A stretch of DNA of 64,000 bases, from positions 3,859-67,858 of the forward strand of contig CAYXGZ010000017.1 in NCBI GenBank assembly GCA_964464755.1, read 5' to 3'. Source of the stretch: CAYXGZ01 sp964464755 (GTDB lineage: Bacteria; Planctomycetota; MHYJ01; JACPRB01). Position numbers and translations under genes: made by a program. The notes beneath the pieces are model-generated. The model did no database searches, was not told where the DNA came from, and worked only from the letters and a program-made list of their open reading frames with translations. Shown here piece by piece: positions 1-7,592 of the stretch (the stretch's first letter is position 1; each line of letters starts with the position of its first letter).

Positions 1-453
1 GAGCTCGCCCTGGCGAGCTGGGAGGGCACCCTCGTCGTCGTCAGCCACGACCGCTACTTCCTCGACAAGCTCTGCGACCGCATCCTCTGGATCGAGGACG
101 GCCGCTGGCGGCTCACGACCGGCGGCTTCAAGGAGGCCCTCGCGGCCCGGGAGCGCGAGGCCGCCGAGCGCCGCGCCGCGGCCGCCGCCGCCGCCGCCCC
201 GGCCCCCCCCCCGCCCGCGATCAGGCCGGCCGCCCCCGCGCCCTCGAAACCGAAGTCGAAGCTCGCGAAGCTGGCCGTCGAGGACCTCGAGGCCCGCATC
301 GTGGCCTGCGAGAACCGCATCGCGAAGCTCAACGCCCAGTTCGCGGACCCCGGGATCTACAAGGACCCGGGGAAGCTGGGGGACGTGAAGGACGAGCTCG
401 CGGAGCGGACGAAGGAGCTGCAGGAGCTGGAAGCGGAGTACGCCAGCCGCTAG
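1..453 (+). CDS. ABC-F family ATPase, C-terminal part (cut by window edge)
   Basis: This is the last 150 residues of a duplicated-ATPase ABC-F protein (Uup/EttA type), soluble proteins that act on ribosomes or nucleic acid rather than in transport. The fragment opens just before the H-loop (VVVSHDRYFLDKLCD), the hallmark of the second ATPase domain. It continues through a low-complexity Ala/Pro linker into a charged C-terminal coiled coil (about residues 80-150), as in the Uup C-terminal domain. The stop codon TAG lies in a CTAG shared with the convergent MarR gene. The 5' part lies outside the window, so the exact subfamily cannot be decided. Confidence 0.88.
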   Translation, partial: ELALASWEGTLVVVSHDRYFLDKLCDRILWIEDGRWRLTTGGFKEALAAREREAAERRAAAAAAAAPAPPPPAIRPAAPAPSKPKSKLAKLAVEDLEARIVACENRIAKLNAQFADPGIYKDPGKLGDVKDELAERTKELQELEAEYASR

Positions 454-914
454 CCGGGTCCGTAGAGCTTCTCGGCCAGCCGCGACACGGCCGCCGCGTC
501 GGCGGCCGACCAGCGCCGCGCCACCTCGACCCGCACCCTCGCGATCGCCGGGTCCGCCTTCCGCAGGACCGCGAGCCCCCGGGCCGTGATCCGCGTCAGC
601 GTGCGGCGCCGGTCCTCGGCGCCCCGCGAGCGCTCGATCCAGCCCCGCCGCTCGAGGCGGTCCAGGAGCCGCGTCACGTCGGGGGCGCGCTCGATGAGGC
701 GGCGGGCGATGTCGCCCCGCGCGTGGCCGCCGGGGTGCACGCCGCGCAGGATGCGCAGCACGTTGAACTGCGGGGGGGTCAGGCCCAGCGGCGCCAGGGC
801 GGCGTCGAGGCGCTCCCGCGCCCAGGCCGCCGCGAGCAGCAGGTTGAGCAGCGCCTCGTGGTGCGGGCCCTCGAAGCGCGTCGAGTCGAGCCGCCGCCGG
901 AGCTCGCGTCCCAT
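450..914 (-). CDS. MarR-family transcriptional regulator
   Basis: A 154-residue winged-helix dimeric repressor type protein. The N-terminal helix is followed by the typical LTPPQFNVLRIL segment, a recognition helix region with DVTRLLDRLERRGWIER, and the wing motif RGAEDRRRTLTRIT, all diagnostic of MarR. Ligand and targets are unknown. It has a TAACAT box six bases before the ATG, so it is probably read from a leaderless mRNA. It runs the same way as the egtD-senA-senB operon just upstream, and its promoter box overlaps the senB stop codon, so it could either follow or regulate that operon; this link is inference. Confidence 0.9.
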   Translation of the reverse strand: MGRELRRRLDSTRFEGPHHEALLNLLLAAAWARERLDAALAPLGLTPPQFNVLRILRGVHPGGHARGDIARRLIERAPDVTRLLDRLERRGWIERSRGAEDRRRTLTRITARGLAVLRKADPAIARVRVEVARRWSAADAAAVSRLAEKLYGPG

Positions 915-920
915 GCCCCC

Positions 921-926
921 ATGTTA
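921..926 (-). promoter_or_regulatory. TAACAT -10 box for the MarR gene
   Basis: On the minus strand TAACAT ends six bases before the ATG at 914, with no ribosome binding site between; it overlaps the senB stop codon. Confidence 0.5.
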
Positions 927-1892
927 GCCGCGGACGATGCGTGTTGCACCACGGAATTCCGCGAGCAGGCGACGCCACGCCGAGCGCTCGAGGGAGGGCC
1001 GGAAGGCCCGGGCGAGCCGCCGGCCCCGGCGCCGCAGGCCCTCGAGCCAGGCCGGGTCCGACTCCGCGCGCCGCAGGAGCCGGGCCAGCGCCGCCGCGTC
1101 GCCGACCGGGAAGAGCCCCGGGTGGCCGCGGCCCAATAGGCCCGTGGAGCCGTCGATCCGCGTCGAGACGACCGGCACGCCGTGCACGAGCGCCTCGCCG
1201 ATCACGTTCGCGCCGCCCTCCATCCTCGAGGTCAGCGCCAGGAGGTCGCCGCCCGCCAGGAGGCGCAGCGCCTGGGCGCGGGGGAGCTCGCCCAGCCACT
1301 CGAAGCGGGGATTGCGGGCCGCCTCCCGCCGGGCCGCGGCGGCCAGGGCCGGGATCAAGGCCCGCCCGAGCAGGCGGACCCGGATCCTCGACGTTGCGGG
1401 CAGGAGACGGGCCGCCCGGGCCGCCAGCAGCGGGTCCTTCACCGGGCGCAGGTGGGCCAGCACGAGGACGTCGAACGTGCTCCGCGCGCCGCGGCGGATC
1501 CGCGGCAGGCGCTCCAGGGATTGGCGGATCGTCCGGACCCGGGCCCGCAGCTCCCGGGGGAGCCGCCGGGCCGCCTCGGGATGCAGGGCGATGATGCGCC
1601 GGGCCCGCGAGAGCGAGTCCCGGGCTCCGGCGCGCCGGCCGAGGTCGCGGTAGAGATCGGTGCCGGTGAGCGCGACCACGACCGGGATACCCGCCGCGTC
1701 CGCGCGGGCGATCGCGTCGCGGCTCTTCCAGGCGTGCAGCGCGACGACGAGGTCCCAGCGCCCGGGCTTCCAGCCCGGGGCCACGCTCGTCCGGTGGCCG
1801 AGGCCGCGCGCGATCGCGGCCCAGCGCCGGGCCGTCACGAGGTTGCCCGAGGTCGGCGTCGCCCCGGGTGGGACCGAGTAGAGGATCCTCAC
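924..1892 (-). CDS. senB: SenB-like selenosugar synthase (TIGR04348 glycosyltransferase family)
   Basis: A 322-residue glycosyltransferase of the GT-B fold. Residue patterns VALTGTDLYRDL, LAHLRPVKDP, FEWLGELPRAQALRLL and SRMEGGANVIGEALVHG match the TIGR04348 family, whose characterised member SenB joins selenophosphate to a UDP-sugar to make a selenosugar for selenoneine synthesis. The start is a GTG at 1892 that overlaps the senA stop in GTGA, which points to translational coupling; an ATG start is not available at this position. Co-location with an EgtB/SenA-type enzyme and egtD is the main support for the selenoneine role. Substrate specificity (Se rather than S) is inferred from the family, not seen. 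Confidence 0.82.
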   Translation of the reverse strand: MRILYSVPPGATPTSGNLVTARRWAAIARGLGHRTSVAPGWKPGRWDLVVALHAWKSRDAIARADAAGIPVVVALTGTDLYRDLGRRAGARDSLSRARRIIALHPEAARRLPRELRARVRTIRQSLERLPRIRRGARSTFDVLVLAHLRPVKDPLLAARAARLLPATSRIRVRLLGRALIPALAAAARREAARNPRFEWLGELPRAQALRLLAGGDLLALTSRMEGGANVIGEALVHGVPVVSTRIDGSTGLLGRGHPGLFPVGDAAALARLLRRAESDPAWLEGLRRRGRRLARAFRPSLERSAWRRLLAEFRGATRIVRG

Positions 1893-3138
1893 CGGCGCCT
1901 CCCCGGGAGCGCGCAGGTGCGGAAGCCCGCGAGCACGTCGCGGCGGTCCGGCGTGTAGAAGTTCCTCCACGACGAGCGGATCAGGCGGCCCCGCGTCGGC
2001 CAGGCCCCGCCGCGCAGCACGCGGTGCGTGCCGAACCAGGGCTCGGAATACTCGCGGTACGGGCCGGGCCGGAAGCCGGGGTACGGGAGGAAGGCATCCN
2101 NNNNNNNNNGCACCACTCCCAGGCGTTGCCAACGAGCTGCCGCACGCCGTGCGCCGAATCGCCCGCCGGGTGCGCGTTGACGTCGACCGTCCACCCGGCC
2201 CGCGCGTCGAGATTCGCCCGCTCGGGCGTCGGCGGCGCATCGCCCCAGGGAAAGAGCCGCCTCCCGCCGTCGCTCGCCGCGTACTCCCACTCGGCCTCGG
2301 TCGGCAGGCGCCGGCCCGCCCAGCGGCAGTAGGCGTCGGCCTCGTGCGCGTTGACGTGGATCACCGCCCGGTCCGGCTCCAGCGGGAGCCAGCGCCCCCA
2401 GCGGCGCTCGAGCCAGCGGCCGCTGCGCTCCCGGCTCCAGTAGGCGGGCCCGCGGACGGTCCGCCGCCAGGCCAGGCCCTCGCGCGACCACCAGCGGTCC
2501 TCTCGGTAGCCGCCCGCGTCGACGAACTCCGCGAACTCGGCGTTCGACACCGCGCCGCGCGCCATGCGGAACGGCGCGACCGTCACGGTCCGGCCCTCGA
2601 GCTCGTTGTCGAAGACGAAGGGGAGGCCGCGCCGCGCGCCCATCCGGTAGCGGCCGCCGGGCAGCTCGACGTCGCCCGGGCAGGGACCGGCCCGCGGGCT
2701 CCCGCCGACCGCCCCGGGTGGCTCCGTCCACCCGTGCGTCTGCCGCGTGTAGGTGAAGGCCTCCGCGTGCATGTCCTCGTGGTAGAGCGCCAGGCGCGCG
2801 AAGTAGGGGTCGTTGCGCGCGAGCCCGGCGAGCACGCGCCGCAGCACGGCCTCGAGGTAGTCCAGCGTGCGCGGGATCGACGGCAGCGGGAGGTCCCAGC
2901 GCACGTCGTGGGGGATGGCGCTCGAGTCGTAGAGCGCGTCGGCCCCGGGGAGGATCGACGGACGCCCGCCCCGGCGCAGCAGCCACTTCTCCTGGAACCA
3001 GGCGAGGTGGCCGAGTTCCCAGCGCAGCGGGTTGACGATCGGCAGCCTCGGCCCGAGCCACTGCTCCCCGCCGAGCCCCTCGACCGTCTGGAGGGTGCGG
3101 CGCCGCGCGTCGCGCAGGTCGGCGGCGAGCGCGTTCAC
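1889..3138 (-). CDS. senA: SenA-like selenoneine synthase (EgtB-related non-haem iron enzyme), interrupted by an assembly gap
   Basis: About 415 residues. The N-terminal DinB-like domain carries WELGHLAWFQ and YHEDMHAEAF, supplying the likely three-histidine iron site (one His in the first, the HxxxH pair in the second). The C-terminal formylglycine-generating-enzyme-type domain has PFVFDNE, RLPTEAEWEYAA and GNAWEW. After the gap it continues in another frame with YREYSEPWFGTHRVLRGG and AGFRTCA. ALYDSSAIPHDVRWDLPLPS is typical of the SenA-type branch of EgtB. SenA joins a selenosugar to trimethylhistidine (hercynine). The GTG start at 3138 overlaps the egtD stop, and the stop overlaps the senB start, both as GTGA. 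The frame change is explained by the ten Ns at 2100-2109, not by mutation. Confidence 0.82.
2100..2109. other. Assembly gap (10 Ns) inside senA
   Basis: A run of ten Ns of conventional length. The senA reading frame differs on its two sides, so the true gap length is not ten. Keeping the frame needs a length of 2, 5, 8... bases. The family pattern around WEW fits the shortest choice, two bases (one residue between Cys and Asp). Confidence 0.9.
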
Positions 3139-4115
3139 CGGCGCCTCGAGAGGGAGAGGGCGAAGCGGCCCGCGGAGTCCGTGAACCACTCGAGCGGCTC
3201 GAAGCCCGCGCCCGAGAGCAGGGCCTCGACGCCGGGCCGGTCGTACTTCGCGCTGATCTCCGTGAGGAGCTCCTCGCCCGCGGCGAGCTCGAACTCCAGC
3301 GGCAGCTCCGGCAGCCGCACGCGCATCGGGCGGAGCGCGACGAGCCGCATCTCGATCCAGCGGTTGTCGCGGTCGTAGAGCGCGCGGTGGCGGAAGCCCG
3401 CGGGGTCGAAGTCGCCGCCGAGCATCCGGTTCATCGCGAGGAGGATGTTGAGGTTGAACCGGGCCGTCACGCCCGCGGCGTCGTCGTAGGCGGCCTCGAG
3501 CACGGCCGGGTCCTTCGCGAGGTCCACGCCGAGCAGGAAGGAGTCGCCGGGGCGGGTCGCGGCCGCGAGCCGGGCGGCGAACTCGCGCGACTCCGCGGGC
3601 CGGAAGTTGCCCAGGGAGCTGCCGAGGTAGGCGACGAGGCGGTCCCTCCCCGGCGGCAGGCGGCCGAGCTCGTCGAGGAAGTCGCCGGCGATCCCGTGGA
3701 CGCGGAGGCCCGGGTGCCGCGCGACGAGCTCCGCGGCGCTGCGGCGGATCATGCCCTCGTTGAGGTCGATCGGGAGGTAGCGCTCGAGGCGGCCGGCGCG
3801 GTCGAGCCCGCCGAGGAGGAGCCGGGTCTTCGTCGCGGCGCCGCTGCCGAGCTCGAGGAGCTCCCGGGCGCCGGAGAGGGAGGCGATGCGGTCGGCCTCG
3901 CGCGCGAGGATCTCGCCCTCGGCCCGGGTGAGGTAGTACTCGGGCAGGCCGCAGATCTCCTCGAAGAGGGCCGAGCCCGCGTCGTCGTAGAAGTACTTCG
4001 GCGAGAGCTCCCGGGGGCGGCGGCCGAGGAGCCCGAGGACCTCGGCGCGGATCCGCGCGGGATCGGGCGGGGGACGGACCTCGACGACGACGCGCGGGGG
4101 CTCCACGCGGCCCAT
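3135..4115 (-). CDS. egtD: L-histidine N-alpha-methyltransferase EgtD
   Basis: A 326-residue SAM-dependent methyltransferase that trimethylates histidine to hercynine, the shared precursor of ergothioneine and selenoneine. Visible family features: LSPKYFYDDAGSALFEEIC near the N-terminus, the SAM motif LLELGSGAATKTRLLL, PIDLNEGMI, VAYLGSSLGNF, and FNLNILLAMNRMLGGDFD, all characteristic of the TIGR03438 family. The ATG at 4115 gives the normal family length. It is the first gene of the operon, and its TGA overlaps the senA GTG by four bases. No clear TANNNT box or ribosome binding site is seen upstream. A divergent transporter gene starts 45 bases away. Confidence 0.93.
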   Translation of the reverse strand: MGRVEPPRVVVEVRPPPDPARIRAEVLGLLGRRPRELSPKYFYDDAGSALFEEICGLPEYYLTRAEGEILAREADRIASLSGARELLELGSGAATKTRLLLGGLDRAGRLERYLPIDLNEGMIRRSAAELVARHPGLRVHGIAGDFLDELGRLPPGRDRLVAYLGSSLGNFRPAESREFAARLAAATRPGDSFLLGVDLAKDPAVLEAAYDDAAGVTARFNLNILLAMNRMLGGDFDPAGFRHRALYDRDNRWIEMRLVALRPMRVRLPELPLEFELAAGEELLTEISAKYDRPGVEALLSGAGFEPLEWFTDSAGRFALSLSRRR

Positions 4116-4147
4116 CGTAACCGGGGGTCCGGGACCCCGCCAGCAGG

Positions 4148-4153
4148 TAGGAT
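4148..4153 (+). promoter_or_regulatory. TAGGAT -10 box for the EamA gene
   Basis: TAGGAT ends seven bases before the GTG at 4161; no ribosome binding site fits between, so the mRNA is probably leaderless. Confidence 0.5.
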
Positions 4154-4160
4154 CCGGCGC

Positions 4161-5003
4161 GTGGGATTCCTCCTCGTCGCGGCGAGCGCCGCGTGCTTCG
4201 GGGCGCTGGCGATCCTCTACCGCGCGGCCCTGGCGGACGGGGCCGACGCGTGGACGATCCTCGCGCTGCGCTTCGCCGGGGCGGCGGTGCTGGTGGGGAT
4301 CGTGGCCCGCGCGCGGCGCGCGCCCCGGCCCCGGGGCCGGACGCTCGTCGCGCTCGCCCTGCTCGGCGGCGTGGGCTACGTCGGGCACTCGGTGCTCTAC
4401 CTCGAGGCGGTGCAGCGGGCGCCCGCCGGGCTCGTGGCGCTGCTCTTCTACCTCTACCCCGTGCTCGTGACCCTGCTCGCGGCGGCGTTCCTGCGCGAGC
4501 CGCTGACGCGGGGGCGCGTGCTCTGCCTGCTGGGCGCGACGGCGGGGCTGCTGCTCGTCGCGGGGCCCGCGGGCTCGGCGTCGGCGGCGGGCATCGCGCT
4601 CTCGCTGGGCTGCGCGCTCGTGTACGGCGTCTACCTCGTGCTCTGCGGGAAGTACGCGAAGGAGGCGGGCGGCCTGGCCTCGACGGCCGTCGTGCTCGCG
4701 GCTGGCGCGCTGGTGTTCGCGTCGATCGCGCTGGTCCGGGGCCCGGTCTGGCCGGGCTCGGCGTCGGGCTGGATGGCCGTCGCGGCGATCGCGGTCGTCT
4801 GCACGGCGGCGGCGATCGGCCTGCTCTTCGCCGGGCTGGAGCGCATCGGGGCGGCCCGGGCCTCCGTCGCGGCGACGCTGGAACCGCTCGTGACGGTCGC
4901 GCTCGCGGCGGCCTTCCTCGGCGAGCGGCTCGGGCCGCTGCAGATCGCCGGGGGCGCGCTGATCGTGGCGTCGGTCGTGGCCCTCGCGAGGCTGGGTCGC
5001 TAG
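4161..5003 (+). CDS. EamA/DMT-superfamily inner-membrane transporter
   Basis: A 280-residue protein with about ten hydrophobic helices in two halves, the typical duplicated EamA layout. Motifs include LEAVQRAPAGLVALLFYLYPVLV in the first half and ARASVAATLEPLVTVALAA in the second, both standard for drug/metabolite exporters. The start is GTG at 4161, placed by the TAGGAT box and by the first membrane helix beginning at residue 2. It is divergent from egtD across only 45 bases, so export or uptake of a product of the neighbouring pathway is possible but unproven. The substrate is unknown. Confidence 0.85.
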   Translation: MGFLLVAASAACFGALAILYRAALADGADAWTILALRFAGAAVLVGIVARARRAPRPRGRTLVALALLGGVGYVGHSVLYLEAVQRAPAGLVALLFYLYPVLVTLLAAAFLREPLTRGRVLCLLGATAGLLLVAGPAGSASAAGIALSLGCALVYGVYLVLCGKYAKEAGGLASTAVVLAAGALVFASIALVRGPVWPGSASGWMAVAAIAVVCTAAAIGLLFAGLERIGAARASVAATLEPLVTVALAAAFLGERLGPLQIAGGALIVASVVALARLGR

Positions 5004-5006
5004 AAT
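5001..5006 (+). promoter_or_regulatory. TAGAAT -10 box for the GNAT gene
   Basis: TAGAAT ends eight bases before the ATG at 5015 and reuses the TAG stop codon of the preceding transporter gene as its first three bases. Confidence 0.45.
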
Positions 5007-5014
5007 CCCCGCCC

Positions 5015-5572
5015 ATGGATCCCGTCGTCACGCCGCGGCTCGTCCTGCGGGACTTCGTCCAGGCGGACTGGAAGGCGGTCCACGAGTACGCCCAGGATCC
5101 GCAGGTCACGGCGATGATGGACTGGGGCCCGAACTCGGTCGACCAGACGCTCGACTTCCTCAAGCGGACGATGGAGGAGAACGCGAGGCCCACGCGGAGG
5201 AAGTACGGGCTGGCGATCACGCTGACCGCGGAGGAGGGCCGCGTCATCGGCGGGGCGCGGATGGACTTCACGGCCGGGCCGCGCGAGGCGGACCTCGGCT
5301 ACGTGCTGAACCGGGCGTACTGGGGGAGGGGCTACGCGACCGAGGCGGCGAGAGGGCTGCTCGAGCTCGGCTTCGGGAGGCTCGGCCTGCACCGGGCCTG
5401 GGCGACCTGCGACCCGCGAAACGCCGCGTCGGCCCGGGTCCTCGAGAAGATCGGCATGCGCCGCGAGGGGCACCTCCGCGAGAGCAAGCTCGTGAAGGGC
5501 GACTGGCAGGACTCGCTGGTCTACGCGATGCTGCACCGCGAGTGGAAGGGGCTGAAGGAGGCGGGCAAGTAG
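5015..5572 (+). CDS. GNAT-family N-acetyltransferase (RimJ/RimL-like)
   Basis: A 185-residue acetyl-CoA-dependent acetyltransferase. It has the opening TPRLVLRDF typical of RimJ/RimL relatives, the acetyl-CoA-binding segment YWGRGYATEAARGLLELGFGRLGL (seen at about residues 105-128), and NAASARVLEKIGMRREGHLRES near the C-terminus. The acceptor could be a protein N-terminus, an amino acid or an antibiotic and cannot be read from sequence. It begins 11 bases after the transporter gene and ends four bases before a convergent unknown gene. A second gene of this type lies at 37228-37740. Confidence 0.9.
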   Translation: MDPVVTPRLVLRDFVQADWKAVHEYAQDPQVTAMMDWGPNSVDQTLDFLKRTMEENARPTRRKYGLAITLTAEEGRVIGGARMDFTAGPREADLGYVLNRAYWGRGYATEAARGLLELGFGRLGLHRAWATCDPRNAASARVLEKIGMRREGHLRESKLVKGDWQDSLVYAMLHREWKGLKEAGK

Positions 5573-5576
5573 GCGG

Positions 5577-6383
5577 TCAGCGGGTCCGGTGGATGAGCCA
5601 GGCCGCCTGGAGGGCGTGGTCCCGCGAGGAGGTCGCGTTCTCCGTCGTCGTCGAGTGGGCGACCACGCCGCTGCGGGTCCTCGAGCGCCGCTCCCCGAGG
5701 CCGTACTTCGCGGGCCGGCGGTAGGGCGCGTCGTCGAAGTGCGCGCCCGGGAACGACTCCCTCAGGCGCTTGAGCACGGCGAGCAGCGAGCGCTCGCGCG
5801 TCGCCTCGGGCTTCCCGAGCGTGGCGCGGTAGTCGAAGTCGTTTTCGCGGACGATCCACGAGTCCTCGCCGATCAGCGCGATGAAGGACTCCTCGGACGT
5901 GCTGACGCGGAGCGTCTCGTCGTCGACGAGGTTCCGCGGGACGCCCGGCGTGCCGAGGGCGTAGTACGTGGCGCCCGCCGCGACGGCGGGGTCGACGTCG
6001 GTGCGGGTCCTCAGCTCGCGGCGGTCGTGGACCTTGCCGAGCACGATCGTGTCGACGCGGGGGGCCTCGACGCGCAGCGGCAGGGGCTTCGCCGCGACGA
6101 GGGCGAGGGGCGGCCCGAAGTCGACGCGCTGGATGCCGAGGGGGCAGAACGCCCGCAGCTCCTCGGGGGTCACGGAGACGCCGTCGAGGCCCCGGGCCCG
6201 GAGGCGGGCGAGGAGGCCCTCCTCGTCGGCGTCGGATTGCACGTGGCCGACGGGGACGGGGAGGGTCGACTTCAGGATGCGGTCGGCGTCGGCGCGCGCG
6301 AGCCCGGCGGCCGCCTGGAGATCCTCGGCGGTGGCGCGGCCCCGGGCCGCGCGGGTGAGGTAGATCGTGCGCGGGGTCTTCAT
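5577..6383 (-). CDS. Conserved-looking protein of unknown function
   Basis: A 268-residue soluble protein with no signal peptide or membrane helix; no family is recognised. The N-terminal 65 residues are helical and charged (RATAEDLQAAAGLARADADRIL). The middle carries a beta-rich segment (RVDTIVLGKVHDRRELRTRT). The C-terminus is basic with a run of Ser/Thr (VVAHSTTTENATSS). Codon use and GC-rich third positions match the neighbours, supporting a real gene. An AGGAGC sequence lies directly before the ATG. The gene is divergent from the ureohydrolase gene, 60 bases away, but nothing ties their functions. Confidence 0.7.
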   Translation of the reverse strand: MKTPRTIYLTRAARGRATAEDLQAAAGLARADADRILKSTLPVPVGHVQSDADEEGLLARLRARGLDGVSVTPEELRAFCPLGIQRVDFGPPLALVAAKPLPLRVEAPRVDTIVLGKVHDRRELRTRTDVDPAVAAGATYYALGTPGVPRNLVDDETLRVSTSEESFIALIGEDSWIVRENDFDYRATLGKPEATRERSLLAVLKRLRESFPGAHFDDAPYRRPAKYGLGERRSRTRSGVVAHSTTTENATSSRDHALQAAWLIHRTR

Positions 6384-6430
6384 GCTCCTGATACGCCCCG
6401 GCCGGGATTCCGTTACCGGGGCGCGCGCGA

Positions 6431-6436
6431 TATGCT
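6431..6436 (+). promoter_or_regulatory. TATGCT -10 box for the ureohydrolase gene
   Basis: TATGCT ends seven bases before the ATG at 6444. The in-frame upstream ATG at 6432 lies inside this box and is therefore rejected as start. Confidence 0.5.
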
Positions 6437-6443
6437 CCACGCC

Positions 6444-7517
6444 ATGAGATTCGACCCCGACGCCGCCGCCCCGCCCGACAGCGGGATCTTCGGCCTGCCG
6501 ACGCCCCCCGAGGAGGCCCGCTTCGTCGTCGTGCCCGTGCCCTTCGACGCGACGACGAGCTACCGCGACGGGACGCGGCACGGCCCGGCGGCCGTCGCCG
6601 AGGCGAGCCGGCAGGTGGACCTCTTCGACCTGGACTTCGGCCGGCCGTACGAGGCGGGGATCGCGATGCTGCCGGCGCGCGACTCCGCGGTTCGGATGGT
6701 GTCGCGCCTCAACCGCGAGGCGCGGAAGCTCGCGGAGCCGGTGATCCGCGTGGGCGGCGACGTGCGCGGGAACCGGAAACTCGAGCAGGCGCTGGCGCGG
6801 GTCAACGAGATCTCCGAGGAGGTCAACGGGATCGTCGAGGCGACGGTCTCGGCGCTGCTGCAGGACGGGCGGATGCCGGTCGTGCTGGGCGGGGACCACT
6901 CGACGCCGTTCGGCTCGATCAAGGCGCACGCGAAGCGGCACCCGGGGCTCGGCGTGCTGCACGTGGACGCGCACGCGGACCTGCGCGAGGCCTACGAGGG
7001 CTTCGAGTGGAGCCACGCGAGCATCATGAACAACGTCGTGCGGCGGATCGGCGCGGCCGGCGGCGTGGCGCAGCTGGTCCAGGTCGGGATCCGCGACTTC
7101 GGCGAGGCGGAGTTCGAGGAGATCCGGCGCAAGCGCACGAAGGGCGAGACGAAGATCACGACGTACTTCGACGCGGACCTGCACCGGCTGAAGTTCAACG
7201 GCGAGGACTGGGCGGAGCTCTGCGACGAGGTCGTCGCGAACCTGCCGTCGAAGGTCTACGTGTCGGTGGACATCGACGGGCTGGAGCCGTCGCTGTGCCC
7301 GGACACGGGCACGCCGGTGCCGGGGGGGCTGAGCTTCAACGAGTTCCTGGAGCTGCTGCGGGCCCTGGTGCGGTCCAAGAAGACGATCGTCGGCTTCGAT
7401 CTCAACGAGGTGGCCCCGAACCGGGCGACCCCGAAGGAGGACTGGGGCGGCGACTGGAACGCCAACGTCGGCGCCCGGGTCCTCTACAAGCTGATCGGCG
7501 CCGCGGCCCGGCGCTGA
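6444..7517 (+). CDS. Agmatinase/arginase-family ureohydrolase
   Basis: A 357-residue metal-dependent ureohydrolase. The two-manganese site is complete: GGDHS, VDAHADLR and SVDIDGLEPS, followed by TGTPVPGGLS as in agmatinases. This favours agmatine (to putrescine and urea) over arginine, although guanidino-acid hydrolases look similar. It is longer than standard agmatinase (about 300) because of a charged helical insertion around residues 85-130. A deoxyhypusine-synthase-like gene at 51902 could use the putrescine. A TATGCT box at leaderless spacing fixes the start. Confidence 0.88.
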   Translation: MRFDPDAAAPPDSGIFGLPTPPEEARFVVVPVPFDATTSYRDGTRHGPAAVAEASRQVDLFDLDFGRPYEAGIAMLPARDSAVRMVSRLNREARKLAEPVIRVGGDVRGNRKLEQALARVNEISEEVNGIVEATVSALLQDGRMPVVLGGDHSTPFGSIKAHAKRHPGLGVLHVDAHADLREAYEGFEWSHASIMNNVVRRIGAAGGVAQLVQVGIRDFGEAEFEEIRRKRTKGETKITTYFDADLHRLKFNGEDWAELCDEVVANLPSKVYVSVDIDGLEPSLCPDTGTPVPGGLSFNEFLELLRALVRSKKTIVGFDLNEVAPNRATPKEDWGGDWNANVGARVLYKLIGAAARR

Positions 7518-7554
7518 ACGTCCGAGACCCTCAAGATTTCCCGGCGATTTCCTA

Positions 7555-7580
7555 TTGACACGTAGTGATATGATGTGATA
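7555..7580 (+). promoter_or_regulatory. AT-rich promoter/operator with TTGACA and a GTGATA direct repeat
   Basis: A perfect TTGACA (7555-7560) is followed by two GTGATA copies at 7565-7570 and 7575-7580, ten bases apart, i.e. on one face of the helix. The block is far more AT-rich than its surroundings. A -10 is ambiguous (TATGAT at 7569 or ATAGCT at 7578). The repeat could be an operator for the HTH-containing product of the gene it precedes; that is inference. Confidence 0.45.
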
Positions 7581-7592
7581 GCTATTGAGTGT

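Noticed and set aside
1981..3138. Frameshift mutation in senA
   Set aside because: The frame change coincides with the N run, so it reflects gap size and not a real mutation.
4116..4160. Leaderless TANNNT box for egtD
   Set aside because: No TANNNT lies at the expected 6-9 base distance from the egtD ATG; the egtD promoter remains unidentified.
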